A DNA stretch of 41,578 nucleotides from Sphingobacteriales bacterium (GCA_021297855.1 JAJTHM010000035.1:1-41578); one strand, 5' to 3'. Shown: positions 32,005 to 40,851, counted from the stretch's first letter. Made by a program: numbers and translations. Notes: generated from the letters alone by a model not told the origin.

Positions 32005-35000
32005 ATGAAGTTGAGATATACCTATTTATTTTTTATAGCTGTAGCCGCTTGGGTGCTTTTGAAGAGCAATTCTTCTGGAAGAGTCACTACTGGTACTCCC
32101 ATGCAGGCTTGTGGGAGTGGCGGGTGCCATACTACAACTGGATTTGGAAATACTACCTCTGTAGATAGTTTCTTGATTATAGATAGAGTCACCAATCAAC
32201 CAGTTACTCAGTATATGCCGGGTCAATCCTATCGAGTGGCTATTTTTGGGAGATTAACGAATTTATTCGCTACGCCAAATTTTCCAAAATTTGGTTTTGC
32301 AGTTGACAATGGCGGTAAAGGAACTTTTTCGGGTACTTCATCAGGATCTACGACAGCATCTTCAGGAAGATATTGGGGTCACAATGCCAAGAAAGATAGC
32401 TTTTTAAGTATTCCCGCATTGCGAACAATTATTTATGTTGATACGTGCAATTGGACGGCTCCTGCCGCAGGTGCTGGAACAGTGACGTTTAATTCCTTGC
32501 TCAATGCAGTCAATGATAATAACGCACAGACAGGTGATGTTTCTAATGCAGTAGCAGTTGCCAAATCTATTGCTGAGTTCAATAATACTGCCGGGGTTTC
32601 CATTACCATGGTGGGTGGTCCGGCTCCTTTCTGCGCGGGCACCTCAAAAACCTTTCTAGCTACGCCTACCAATCCAGGAACTACCCCTGTCTATCAGTGG
32701 TTTGTGAATAGCACGCCCGTAGGTACAGGAGGCATATCTTATACTTCAGCTACCTTGGTAAACAATGACAGTGTTTGGGTGCGGATGACTTCAAGTATTT
32801 CTGGCATTACCAATAACCCAGCCAATGCGACAAGGATAGTTGTCAGAGTCAACCCTGCATTTAATAATGAGGTTACTATATTAGGCAATAAGACCACAGC
32901 TTGTGCAGGAGATACTGTTGTCTTTACTGCAACACCATGGACCGGGACCATCACCCCACAATATCGATGGTATAGAAATAATACCCAAATTCAAGGCCCT
33001 GGATATTTTCCAAATCCAGCAAATTTAACTACCTGTCAAGTGATCGGGTTTACTGCAGGAGATTCCTTTTCATGTCGTTTACAGGTTGGCAATGCTTGTG
33101 CAACTCCACCTAATGATACGTCTAATTACTTAAAAATAGCGGTAACCGCTTCTCCTGTTATCACGGGACATATAAATGATACGATCTGTGCTGGCGATAG
33201 TTCGAATGCCACGAACTGGCAAAGTTCTATACCAGGGACTACCTATACTTGGACAAATAGTAATCCAGCTATAGGCCTACCAGCAAGCGGTACAGGACCT
33301 ATTCCGAAATTTAAAACTCCCGATGTGATAGCAGGCCCGCAAATAACGGGGACTATCACTATTCAATCTTTTGGAGGGGGTTGTGCAGGGGCACCAGTGA
33401 CCTACAACGTTTTAGTTCGAAGAAAACCTACAATTGGTATCGCAGGGCTTCAACGGTTTTATTGTGAAGGGGCTTCTGGCAACATTACAATTAGTAGCAC
33501 AGGTGGGGGCAACACATTTAGTTGGACCAATGACAATACCGCATCTGGCATAGCCGCCAGTGGTACAGGTGATACAATAACTTTCACTGCTACTAATACT
33601 AAATCTGACTCCATCGTATCCAATATTACAGCATCTGTTTTCAATGCTACCAGCCGATGTACAAAAGATACCGCTATAAAAATTACAGTTTATCCAAAGC
33701 CTAATGTCAATGCAATCTCCAATATAGCTCCATGTCAAGGAAATACGGTGCCAGCCTTCAATCTTACTTCTAGTGTGCCAGGTACCACATTTACTTGGAT
33801 CAATACGAATACAGCTATTGGCTTGGGAGCAAGTGGTTCAGGTAATATTCCTTCTTTTACCGCAACCAACTCTACTATTGGACCCATTAGTGGAACTGTA
33901 ACTATTAGTCCTGCATACAAAACATGTCTTGGTACCAATCAAGCATTTACTATAACGGTAGAAAAAAATGCAGCTCCTTCGGTATCAATTTCAACTAGTG
34001 CTACAAATCTCTGTGCTGGTGCCTCTGCATTTTTTACCGCCGCACCAATCGGAGGGGGGACATCCCCTTCTTATGAATGGACAAAAAATGGCGTTACAAT
34101 ATCCGGCGCTACCAAAGACACTGTGACAATAACGAATGTTCAGAATAATGATAAAATCATTTGTAAATTGATTTCTAGTTCACCATGTGTGACTACTCCT
34201 AATGCTACTTCAAACGAATACACCATAGTGACTATTACCAATCTGGTGCCGAAAGTGACCTTGAGTACAATTAGTGACACTACCTGTGTGGGATCTGTCT
34301 TAGTGATTAATACCACAGTCGTAAATGGAGGGACATCCCCGACTTATAAGTGGTTCTTGAACGGCAATCCTATATCTGGCGCCAATTCAGATGTATTCTT
34401 CTCGAATTCTTTAGTTACGGACGATGAAATTACTTGTGAGATGACATCGAGCTCGGGGTGTGCGAATCCGAAAACTGTATTATCTAATATTAAGAAAATA
34501 AAAGTATTTAAGCCTACACCTACTACGATTTCCCTAACCAAGAGTGCAAATTCTATCTGTTCCGACCAATATGTGACTTTCACTACTAGTTTTACTGGCG
34601 GAGGATTAAATCCAAAAGTGAACTGGACATTGAATGGACAGCAAATGAATACGAACAAGAAATTTATTACCATTCCTATTACCAGTATTTATGATATTGT
34701 AGAATTGAATGTGAAGTCTAGTGAACCATGTCCTAGTCCTCCATATCCAACACTCACTATTTCTGTAGATACAGTTTCTCAAGGACCTATTGTTAATGTA
34801 TTGCCGAATCCCTATTTTGCATTCTGCCAAGGAGACTCAGCAGAAGTCAAAGTGCTAAATGGCTTACCAAATTATTCCTACAAATGGAGCAACGGTTCCA
34901 CTGCGATGAGCTTCTATTCCAAAGTGACTAATTCATACACATTGACTGTAACCGAAACAGGCAATCCTTGTCCTAGATACTACGGACCGTTAACAACAGT

Positions 35001-35472
35001 AGCCAATCCATTGCCATTTAAGCCTACAGTATACGCTGAAAATGGCGTATTGATTTCCTCAGCGTCTGATCGATATCAGTGGCAGCTCAATAAGCAAGAC
35101 ATCGTATATGCGGATAGCATTCGATATAAACCAATTATTGCCGGAATGTATAGGGTCAGAGTGACTAATAATGCGGGTTGTATAGCCTATTCTGATGAGT
35201 TTAATTCCGCTAGTTTGGGGGTCTCCGTTATTTCTACTTCAGACAAGTTTGTCGTATATCCGAATCCTTCCAATGGTATATTTACTATCAGCTCTAAGGA
35301 TAAGCGTATCGAAGAAATTAGGTTGTATGATTTGATGGGCAAGTTGATTCATCAATCTGCAGTGAATGACACGGAAAAAGAAATAAGGCTTAAAGATCTG
35401 CCAAAAGGGGTGTACTTCCTACACATTCATTCGGAGAGCCAAAATGTGATACATAAGCTGGAAATAAAGTAA
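32005..35472 (+). CDS. Giant secreted protein: choice-of-anchor V-like domain, Ig-like repeats, T9SS sorting domain
   Basis: The 1155-residue protein starts with a hydrophobic export signal (MKLRYTYLFFIAVAAWVLL). It next has ACGSGGCHTTTG, a CX4CH motif (C36, C41, H42) that could bind heme or metal, then YMPGQSYRVAIFGR and GTVTFNSLLNAVNDNNAQTGD, resembling the Reeler/choice-of-anchor V domain. About nine Ig/PKD-like beta repeats follow (about 200-1060), with recurring CxGxxxxF, TPxYxWxxNG and I-C-x(2-4)-SS strings. The C-terminus (YPNPSNGIFTISS, RLYDLMGKLIH, LPKGVYFLHI) is a type A sorting domain. It is probably a cell-surface adhesin-like protein. It ends at a strong terminator. Confidence 0.9.
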   Translation: MKLRYTYLFFIAVAAWVLLKSNSSGRVTTGTPMQACGSGGCHTTTGFGNTTSVDSFLIIDRVTNQPVTQYMPGQSYRVAIFGRLTNLFATPNFPKFGFAVDNGGKGTFSGTSSGSTTASSGRYWGHNAKKDSFLSIPALRTIIYVDTCNWTAPAAGAGTVTFNSLLNAVNDNNAQTGDVSNAVAVAKSIAEFNNTAGVSITMVGGPAPFCAGTSKTFLATPTNPGTTPVYQWFVNSTPVGTGGISYTSATLVNNDSVWVRMTSSISGITNNPANATRIVVRVNPAFNNEVTILGNKTTACAGDTVVFTATPWTGTITPQYRWYRNNTQIQGPGYFPNPANLTTCQVIGFTAGDSFSCRLQVGNACATPPNDTSNYLKIAVTASPVITGHINDTICAGDSSNATNWQSSIPGTTYTWTNSNPAIGLPASGTGPIPKFKTPDVIAGPQITGTITIQSFGGGCAGAPVTYNVLVRRKPTIGIAGLQRFYCEGASGNITISSTGGGNTFSWTNDNTASGIAASGTGDTITFTATNTKSDSIVSNITASVFNATSRCTKDTAIKITVYPKPNVNAISNIAPCQGNTVPAFNLTSSVPGTTFTWINTNTAIGLGASGSGNIPSFTATNSTIGPISGTVTISPAYKTCLGTNQAFTITVEKNAAPSVSISTSATNLCAGASAFFTAAPIGGGTSPSYEWTKNGVTISGATKDTVTITNVQNNDKIICKLISSSPCVTTPNATSNEYTIVTITNLVPKVTLSTISDTTCVGSVLVINTTVVNGGTSPTYKWFLNGNPISGANSDVFFSNSLVTDDEITCEMTSSSGCANPKTVLSNIKKIKVFKPTPTTISLTKSANSICSDQYVTFTTSFTGGGLNPKVNWTLNGQQMNTNKKFITIPITSIYDIVELNVKSSEPCPSPPYPTLTISVDTVSQGPIVNVLPNPYFAFCQGDSAEVKVLNGLPNYSYKWSNGSTAMSFYSKVTNSYTLTVTETGNPCPRYYGPLTTVANPLPFKPTVYAENGVLISSASDRYQWQLNKQDIVYADSIRYKPIIAGMYRVRVTNNAGCIAYSDEFNSASLGVSVISTSDKFVVYPNPSNGIFTISSKDKRIEEIRLYDLMGKLIHQSAVNDTEKEIRLKDLPKGVYFLHIHSESQNVIHKLEIK

Positions 35473-35486
35473 AATTGAATGATATG

Positions 35487-35515
35487 GGGAGAATGCAAAA
35501 CATTCTCCCTTTTTT
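35487..35515 (+). terminator. Rho-independent terminator after the giant T9SS gene
   Basis: GGGAGAATG (35487-35495) pairs perfectly with CATTCTCCC (35501-35509) around CAAAA, followed by TTTTTT. It argues that the next gene starts at ATG 35520 rather than at a TTG upstream of the hairpin. Confidence 0.92.
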
Positions 35516-35519
35516 ATAT

Positions 35520-36221
35520 ATGAAACACAGAACCGCTCTCTTATTGATGTTAGTGTCTGGTTTGCATACTGTCTCAGCCCAGACAGATTTGGTTACCTAT
35601 GGATTTAAAGGAAGGGTAAGAGCCGCTATATACCGCATATACAATGAAGCGAAATTTGATTCGTTCGGAAAATATATTGATGAGAAAAAGCAACCCTATA
35701 TAGAAAAGGCGATCTATTTCGACAAAATGGGCAATATAGATTCTGTGGTAGAAGTGCTCTCTGAAGGGCATTTTTTTGAGAAGTATATCACCTACCATAC
35801 CCATGGGGGAAATAAAATCCGCTCCACGATTAAGTATCGATACTACACCAATGAAGTGATAGAGGAGACAAAATATACCTGGTCTGAAGGAAATTCTAAG
35901 TGCAGTTTTAAAGGGAAGGGTATCTTGACCCTTACTTCGGGATTTCGAAAACTAAGCTATAACCATAGAGAGAGTAAAGGGGAGTATAGCCAAGAGACAA
36001 AAAAAGGAGTCATCTTACTCAAAGAGGCGTATAAAAATGAATTTGACGATAATTGGAATCTGATTAAAACACACTACAGCAATGCTACCAAAGGCTTCTA
36101 TACCATAACCTATACCTATGACGAAATGGATGAAACTGGCAATCATCAGCAGGTCAAACTTATTTACGAGGATACGAAAAAACTTCAACGCTTTATTAAA
36201 AAGGAGTTTATCTACTACTAG
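35520..36221 (+). CDS. Small exported protein of unknown function
   Basis: I do not recognise the family. The 233-residue protein starts with a signal peptide, MKHRTALLLMLVSGLHTVSA, and then QTDLVTYGFKGRVRAAIYRIY. It is rich in Lys, Tyr and Glu, with repeated aromatic beta-like segments such as KYITYHTHGGNKIRSTIKYR and TYDEMDETGNHQQ. Similar strings (FxYDxxGN) occur in RHS/YD-like and WG-type repeat proteins of Bacteroidota, so a periplasmic or surface repeat protein is possible. The ATG 5 bases after the terminator T tract was chosen because the signal peptide starts there. Such proximity is tight for a promoter, so readthrough may feed it. Confidence 0.65.
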   Translation: MKHRTALLLMLVSGLHTVSAQTDLVTYGFKGRVRAAIYRIYNEAKFDSFGKYIDEKKQPYIEKAIYFDKMGNIDSVVEVLSEGHFFEKYITYHTHGGNKIRSTIKYRYYTNEVIEETKYTWSEGNSKCSFKGKGILTLTSGFRKLSYNHRESKGEYSQETKKGVILLKEAYKNEFDDNWNLIKTHYSNATKGFYTITYTYDEMDETGNHQQVKLIYEDTKKLQRFIKKEFIYY

Positions 36222-36278
36222 GTTTTAGTTAATTAATTAAAATTTAACAGTTTAATTAGATTAAATGATAGGTCACAC

Positions 36279-36310
36279 TTGACAAAGCATGTTCGCAACC
36301 CTTATATTTG
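36279..36310 (+). promoter_or_regulatory. Complete Bacteroidota promoter for queA
   Basis: TTG (36279-36281) and TATATTTG (36303-36310) are 21 bases apart, matching the -33 and -7 elements. The ATG follows 50 bases after the box. Confidence 0.65.
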
Positions 36311-36360
36311 CCCGCTCTTCTAAAAATAGCAAATTACAATAATCAGAAAATCAAAAAATT

Positions 36361-37428
36361 ATGTCTGAAGTTTATAAATTAAGTAAGTTTGATTTCCCTC
36401 TCACCGAAGAACACATAGCCCTCTATCCACCCAAGGAAAGAAGCGATTGTAAGATGATGGTTGTTCATAGAGATACGGGCAAAATAGAGCATAAAAAGTT
36501 TAATGATATCCTCAACTATTTTTCAGACGATGATCTCCTACTAATCAATAATACCAAGGTGATACCAGCTAGAATGTGGGCGACCAAGGAGAAAACGGGA
36601 GCTAAGATTGAAGTATTTTTATTGAGGGAACTGAATTCAGAGCAGTTGGTTTGGGATGTTTTGGTAGACCCTGCACGGAAGATTAGAGTCGGCAATAAAT
36701 TATATTTTGGCGATGATGAAATTCTAGTAGCCGAGGTCATAGACAATACAACCTCACGAGGACGCACTATTCGCTTCTTATATGATGGGGATCCTTCTGG
36801 ATTTACGGATTATTTATTTAGCTTTGGAGAGACCCCATTGCCGAAGTGGATACAACAGAAAAGAGGTTTAGACCCTTCGGATAAAGAGCGCTATCAGTCT
36901 ATTTTCGCAAAAGAAATAGGCGCTGTGGCTGCGCCATCTTCTAGCTTGCATTTCACAAAAGAAATTATGAAGCGTTTAGAAATCAAAGGTGCAGAATTCG
37001 GTGAAATGACCGTGCATACTGGCTTAGGATCTTTTAGAACGATAGATGTAGAGGATTTATCCAAACATCGAGTGGATGCTGAGTATGTGCATATCCCAGA
37101 AAAATTAGCTAATAAAATCAACAAAACCAAAAAAAATGGCAACAAGGTATTAGCTGTAGGAACTTCCATTATGCGAGGATTAGAAAGCTCTGTCACAAGC
37201 ACTGGAGATGTAAAGCCTTATGATGGGTGGACCAATTTATTTATCTATCCACCATTCCAATTTAATGTAGCCAATTGTCTGCTGACCAATCTGCATGTAC
37301 CTAAATCCAGCCTTCAAATCATGGTCTGCTCATATGCTGGGTATGATTTAATCATGAAAGCTTATGAAGAGGCCATGGAGAAAAACTATAAGTTCTTTAC
37401 TTATGGAGATTGTATGTTAATTTTGTAG
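36361..37428 (+). CDS. queA: tRNA queuosine biosynthesis: S-adenosylmethionine:tRNA ribosyltransferase-isomerase
   Basis: QueA adds the ribosyl moiety of SAM to preQ1 at tRNA position 34, making epoxyqueuosine. The 355-residue protein has the usual full length. It shows FDFPLTEEHIALYPPKERSDCKMM, LLLINNTKVIPARM, GETPLPKWIQ, GAVAAPSSSLHFTKE, GEMTVHTGLGSFRTI and TNLFIYPPFQF followed by TNLHVPKSSLQIMV, all typical QueA strings. It has its own full promoter. No other queuosine genes (queC, queF, tgt) are adjacent. The next gene's promoter box lies inside its last codons. Confidence 0.97.
   Translation: MSEVYKLSKFDFPLTEEHIALYPPKERSDCKMMVVHRDTGKIEHKKFNDILNYFSDDDLLLINNTKVIPARMWATKEKTGAKIEVFLLRELNSEQLVWDVLVDPARKIRVGNKLYFGDDEILVAEVIDNTTSRGRTIRFLYDGDPSGFTDYLFSFGETPLPKWIQQKRGLDPSDKERYQSIFAKEIGAVAAPSSSLHFTKEIMKRLEIKGAEFGEMTVHTGLGSFRTIDVEDLSKHRVDAEYVHIPEKLANKINKTKKNGNKVLAVGTSIMRGLESSVTSTGDVKPYDGWTNLFIYPPFQFNVANCLLTNLHVPKSSLQIMVCSYAGYDLIMKAYEEAMEKNYKFFTYGDCMLIL
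37418..37425 (+). promoter_or_regulatory. -7 box inside the end of queA
   Basis: TAATTTTG matches TAnnTTTG, 23 bases upstream of ATG 37449. It ends 3 bases before queA's last base. No clear -33 element, so moderate. Confidence 0.35.
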
Positions 37429-37448
37429 TTTTACTAAAATATTTAATT

Positions 37449-37835
37449 ATGAAGTATATAGGTCTCAGTTTTTTATTAGTGCTCATCATTGGTGGTGGCT
37501 TTGTTTATTGGAATTATTTTTTTGTATATAGCGATGGCTATAGAGAGGGAGTGCTAAACAAATTCTCCACGAAAGGGACAATATTTAAAACACACGAAGG
37601 AGAGCTTTTGATGCCAGGTGTCGTGCCGACTATGAATCAGCTTTCAAATAATTTTTTTTACTTTTCTTCTACAGATCATAAAGTGACTGAGCAGCTCAAT
37701 GCAGCCATAGGCAAGAAGGTAAAGGTGCATTATGTACAGTATAATTCTTCACTGCCATGGAGAGGAGATAGTTATACGGATAAAAATAAAGAAACGGGTC
37801 AATATATTGTAGATAAGATAGTACTTGAGCCTTAA
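37449..37835 (+). CDS. Conserved small membrane-anchored protein of Bacteroidota
   Basis: The 128-residue protein has one N-terminal helix (MKYIGLSFLLVLIIGGGFVY) and a short periplasmic part with the conserved-looking YSDGYREGVLNKFSTKGTIF, KTHEGELLMPG and KVKVHYVQYNSSLPWRGDS, ending QYIVDKIVLEP. Relatives are frequent in this phylum and are often annotated, probably wrongly, as 6-phosphogluconate dehydrogenase; nothing here resembles that enzyme. ATG 37449 was chosen because the signal/anchor starts there, whereas an upstream in-frame start would overlap queA. Function unknown. Confidence 0.72.
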   Translation: MKYIGLSFLLVLIIGGGFVYWNYFFVYSDGYREGVLNKFSTKGTIFKTHEGELLMPGVVPTMNQLSNNFFYFSSTDHKVTEQLNAAIGKKVKVHYVQYNSSLPWRGDSYTDKNKETGQYIVDKIVLEP

Positions 37836-37891
37836 TATAGATGTCAAGAGAAGAGACTTTCTACTTTAAACTTTCCACTTTCAACTAATTT

Positions 37892-38197
37892 ATGTCCATA
37901 GTATATAGCGTCACAGTAAAGCCAGATCAAGATATAGAGCAGGATTATGTGAAATGGCTCCAAGAAGAGCACATTCAGGAAGTAGTGTCTACCGGCTGCT
38001 TTGATGATTTTAGATTCTTTAAGGTGCTAGCAGAAGATGAACGAGATGGTTCATCTTATAATATTCAATATGTGACGACTGATATGTCGCGCTATTTTGA
38101 TTATATCAATATACATGCGCCCCTTATGCGCAGTAAAGGAAAGGAAAAATTCGGAGAGAAATTCCATGCTTTTCGCACTGTCTTGAAAGGTTTGTAA
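37892..38197 (+). CDS. DUF4286 family protein
   Basis: The 101-residue protein has a ferredoxin-like or dimeric alpha/beta-barrel feel: IVYSVTVKPDQDIEQDYVKWLQ, HIQEVVSTGCFDDFRFFKV, then YNIQYVTTDMSRYFDYI and KFGEKFHAFRTVL. These motifs match DUF4286 proteins of Bacteroidota, small cytoplasmic proteins of unknown role. The 56-base gap after the preceding gene holds a low-complexity CTTT run (ACTTTCTACTTTAAACTTTC). Confidence 0.82.
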   Translation: MSIVYSVTVKPDQDIEQDYVKWLQEEHIQEVVSTGCFDDFRFFKVLAEDERDGSSYNIQYVTTDMSRYFDYINIHAPLMRSKGKEKFGEKFHAFRTVLKGL

Positions 38198-38205
38198 ATC
38201 ATCCA

Positions 38206-38237
38206 TTTGCATTTTCTAATTTTTTGCGTTATTTTTG
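38206..38237 (+). promoter_or_regulatory. Complete promoter for the Uma2-type gene
   Basis: TTTG (38206-38209) and TATTTTTG (38230-38237) are 20 bases apart, matching the -33 and -7 elements of Bacteroidota. The ATG at 38255 follows 17 bases after the box. The promoter probably serves both the Uma2 gene and the YhcH-like gene. Confidence 0.65.
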
Positions 38238-38254
38238 TTATATAATATATCGAA

Positions 38255-38854
38255 ATGAGCACAGTTATTACACATATTGACCAGTTAGATATGAATAAGA
38301 CTTATTCATATGCTGATTATTTCTCTTGGAAATTTATAGAAAGACTCGAGCTTATTAAAGGAAAAATATTTACCATGAGCCCAGCACCTAGTAGAATTCA
38401 TCAGAAAGTATCTATGAATTTAACTTTGCTTTTTGGAACTTTTTTTAAATCACACCCTTGCAATTTATATATAGCTCCATTTGATGTTCGATTTCCAAAA
38501 AAGGAAATTAGTGATAACAAAATCTACGATGTCGTTCAGCCAGATTTATGTGTTATTTGTGATAATTCAAAGTTAGATGATAGAGGTTGTATCGGTTCGC
38601 CTGATTTGATTGTAGAAATATTGTCGCCAGGTAATTCTAAAAAAGAATTGCATGATAAATACGAACTATACAGAGATAATGGCGTCAAAGAATATTGGAT
38701 TATTCACCCATCAGAGCAGACTGTTTTAATATATAAATTGGTAGAAAATGAATACGTACCAAGCAGACTATACAATGGAGAAGAGACCATAGGCAGCAGT
38801 CTTTTTCCAGACTTAGACATAGACTTAAAAGAAGTATTCGCAGATAAAATTTAA
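38255..38854 (+). CDS. Uma2 family (DUF820) putative restriction-like endonuclease
   Basis: The 199-residue protein has the PD-(D/E)XK-like core of Uma2 proteins: RLELIKGKIFTMSPAPSRIHQKVS at the start, IYDVVQPDLCVICDN with the first acid, LIVEILSPGNSKKELHDKYELYRDNGVKEYWIIHP with the second. Uma2 proteins are widespread in cyanobacteria and Bacteroidota, of uncertain role, and some are linked to mobile elements. The next gene starts 7 bases later, so they form a two-gene operon. Confidence 0.88.
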   Translation: MSTVITHIDQLDMNKTYSYADYFSWKFIERLELIKGKIFTMSPAPSRIHQKVSMNLTLLFGTFFKSHPCNLYIAPFDVRFPKKEISDNKIYDVVQPDLCVICDNSKLDDRGCIGSPDLIVEILSPGNSKKELHDKYELYRDNGVKEYWIIHPSEQTVLIYKLVENEYVPSRLYNGEETIGSSLFPDLDIDLKEVFADKI

Positions 38855-38861
38855 AAACTAA

Positions 38862-39305
38862 ATGATAGTAAACTCCCTAAAAAATATTTCCATTTACACT
38901 TCAGTCTATCCTCATATGAAGGAAGCAGTAGATTTTATTCAAAATACTGGATTTGATCAATTAGTTAGTGGGAAAAATGAAGTTTCAGATAACGTCTACA
39001 TTATGAAAAATGTAGGAGAAAAAAAATCTGACTTCGAAGGTGTTTTAGAAGTACACAAAGATTGGATAGATATACATATTCCACTGACGGATGATGAGAT
39101 TATAGCATTCAAAGAAATCTCTGAATGTAAAAACTTAACCAAAGAATATGATCCTGAAAATGATTATGCCCTCTATACAGAAGAGGATATATCGCAGCTG
39201 ACTTTAGCTAAAGGATATTTCGCTATTATAGATCCCACTATAGCACACATGGCTATGCTAGGAGAAGGAAGTATGGCTAAATTAGTATTCAAAATTAGGA
39301 AATAG
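38862..39305 (+). CDS. YhcH/YjgK/YiaL family protein (DUF386)
   Basis: The 147-residue protein has the YhcH/EbgC beta-sandwich pattern: VHKDWIDIHIPLTDDEII (metal-binding His), EYDPENDYALYTEED, then KGYFAIIDPTIAHMAMLGEG (second His). Members are sugar-metabolism accessory proteins, linked to sialic acid or galactoside use, and bind a metal. The Uma2 gene precedes it by 7 bases, which is an unusual partner. Substrate unknown. Confidence 0.85.
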   Translation: MIVNSLKNISIYTSVYPHMKEAVDFIQNTGFDQLVSGKNEVSDNVYIMKNVGEKKSDFEGVLEVHKDWIDIHIPLTDDEIIAFKEISECKNLTKEYDPENDYALYTEEDISQLTLAKGYFAIIDPTIAHMAMLGEGSMAKLVFKIRK

Positions 39306-39412
39306 GAGTTGCTTGTTTTTCAATTAGGTCATTCATGTATTAGAAATAATCCAAACTATTTTGAGTATTATCTCTTAACCTAGATTTAAATATCCCTTAG
39401 TCTTTTATTGAT

Positions 39413-39420
39413 TATATTTG
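39413..39420 (+). promoter_or_regulatory. -7 box for the polysaccharide antiterminator gene
   Basis: TATATTTG matches TAnnTTTG. It is followed by CCC as in the queA promoter. The start codon is 91 bases downstream, leaving a long leader with a hairpin (39456-39480). Confidence 0.5.
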
Positions 39421-39437
39421 CCCATAATTTTAAAGAA

Positions 39438-39502
39438 ATGAGTACGCTGGTATGGGGCTCATGAGGCAGAGCTGTGAGCCATTAATATATAATATACAAT
39501 AA
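39438..39502 (+). promoter_or_regulatory. Leader with hairpin and two overlapping mini-ORFs
   Basis: In the leader, ATG 39438 opens MSTLVWGS-stop (39438-39464). Its stop overlaps ATG 39461 (ATGA), which opens MRQSCEPLIYNIQ-stop (39461-39502). GGCTCA (39456-39461) can pair with TGAGCC (39475-39480), spanning the junction of the two. The stop of the second mini-ORF lies 9 bases before the TTG of the NusG-like gene. Such a layout could couple translation to antitermination; it is inferred from sequence only. Confidence 0.35.
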
Positions 39503-39511
39503 TTATCGACT

Positions 39512-39985
39512 TTGACAGAAAACTGGAACGCTTTATATCTGAAACCGAGAACCGAAAAAAAGGTTGCCCTGCTACTGAACCGTAAAGGCATAGAAGCTTT
39601 TTTACCTCTCTGTCAGGTGAGAAAACAATATAGTGATCGTATCAAGAAAGTAGAAGAGCCCCTTTTAAAGTCCTATATTTTCGTCAGAGATTCAGGGGCT
39701 AGAAACCCAGAAGTACTTCGCACAGATGGTGTTCTCAATTATGTCCTCAATAGCTGCACAGGAAAGCTAGCGCTTATCAAACAAGCAGAGCTGGATGACA
39801 TAAAAGACTATCTGAATCAGAAAATATTTGAAGAAAGTGAACTAGATGCCATAAAGCTGGGAGATACGAAAACCATGCATGCAGCACCTTTTAACGGACG
39901 GCAAGGTCAAGTCATCGAAGTGAAAAAAAACAAGATAAAATTTATTATAGAAGAATTAGGCTTTGTATGGGAAGTGAGCAGATAG
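39512..39985 (+). CDS. UpxY-like NusG paralogue (transcription antiterminator)
   Basis: The 157-residue protein resembles UpxY proteins that allow RNA polymerase to read through long capsule or O-antigen operons. The NusG N-terminal domain has WNALYLKPRTEKKVALLL (about 4-21) and LLKSYIFVR (about 50-58). A KOW domain has NGRQGQVIEVKKNKIKFIIE (about 130-149). The start is TTG 39512: the in-frame TAA at 39500-39502 rules out any earlier start, and no ATG fits the N-terminus. The ABC permease gene overlaps its end by 19 bases. Confidence 0.9.
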   Translation: MTENWNALYLKPRTEKKVALLLNRKGIEAFLPLCQVRKQYSDRIKKVEEPLLKSYIFVRDSGARNPEVLRTDGVLNYVLNSCTGKLALIKQAELDDIKDYLNQKIFEESELDAIKLGDTKTMHAAPFNGRQGQVIEVKKNKIKFIIEELGFVWEVSR

Positions 39986-40848
39986 AAAAACAAGAAGAGA
40001 ATATGGATGACTACTGGGATCTTGTCATAGAACCCCGGTCTTCTTTGTTTCAGATAGATTTAAAGGAGATATGGAAATTTCGCGACCTCCTACGCATGTT
40101 TGTCAAGCGAGAAATTGTACAATTTTACAAGCAGACGATTCTCGGTCCGCTTTGGTTTTTTATTCAGCCTTTGCTAACGACTATTGTTTTTGTAATTGTC
40201 TTCGGCAAGATAGCGAAGATTACTCCCGCTGGAAAAAATGAATTTCTTTTTTATTTATCTGGGGTGGTTTTGTGGAATTATTTTGCCGATGTCTTGAACA
40301 ATACAGCAGCTACATTTAGAGAAAATGCACAGCTTTTCGGCAAGGTTTATTTCCCGCGGATCATAGCTCCAGCCGCCAAAGCTATTTCCAATCTACTTAA
40401 ACTCCTGATCCAACTCGGATTATTTTTCACTATTTATTTTTATTTAGTCATAGTAGGAAAGATTGAATTTTCTATTTCTTGGACTATATTCTTATTGCCT
40501 ATATTGGTTCTTATTTTATTCAATCTAGGTATGGGACTCGGTATGATAGTGACCTCTATGACGGCTAAGTACAAAGATTTAATTTTCCTTATCACCTTTG
40601 GAGTGCAGCTATTGATGTATGCCACGCCAGTGATCTATTCGCTTCAAACTATTGAAGGGACTCGTTACTATCCATTCATAGCTTACAATCCACTATCGCC
40701 GGTGATAGAGATTTTTAGAAATAGTTTACTGGGTGGGAATATAGATTTTGCCATGCTAGGATATTCACTCGTTTCATCACTGGTCGTTTTCATGTTAGGT
40801 CTTTTGATATTTAATAAAACGGAAAAGACTTTCATCGATACGGTGTAG
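39967..40848 (+). CDS. Polysaccharide ABC transporter permease (Wzm-like)
   Basis: The 293-residue inner-membrane protein belongs to the ABC-2 family that exports O-antigen or teichoic-acid-like polymers. It shows LLRMFVKREIVQFYKQTILGPLWFFIQPLLTTIVFVIVFG, six hydrophobic helices and IAYNPLSPVIEIFRNSLL near the end, all typical of Wzm/TagG. The partner ATPase (Wzt) is not next to it: the following sequence is a low-complexity repeat and a four-helix-bundle gene. Two ATGs fit (39967 and 40003); 39967 overlaps the antiterminator and is kept, though 40003 gives MDDYWDLVIEPRSSLFQ, a more usual start. Confidence 0.9.
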   Translation: MGSEQIEKQEENMDDYWDLVIEPRSSLFQIDLKEIWKFRDLLRMFVKREIVQFYKQTILGPLWFFIQPLLTTIVFVIVFGKIAKITPAGKNEFLFYLSGVVLWNYFADVLNNTAATFRENAQLFGKVYFPRIIAPAAKAISNLLKLLIQLGLFFTIYFYLVIVGKIEFSISWTIFLLPILVLILFNLGMGLGMIVTSMTAKYKDLIFLITFGVQLLMYATPVIYSLQTIEGTRYYPFIAYNPLSPVIEIFRNSLLGGNIDFAMLGYSLVSSLVVFMLGLLIFNKTEKTFIDTV

Positions 40849-40851
40849 TGG

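Noticed and set aside
35475-35519. TTG start at 35475 for the small exported protein
   Set aside because: It would place the start inside and before a strong terminator; the signal peptide begins at ATG 35520.
39456-39480. Known riboswitch before the UpxY-like gene
   Set aside because: Only a 6-bp stem is seen and no conserved riboswitch core was recognised.
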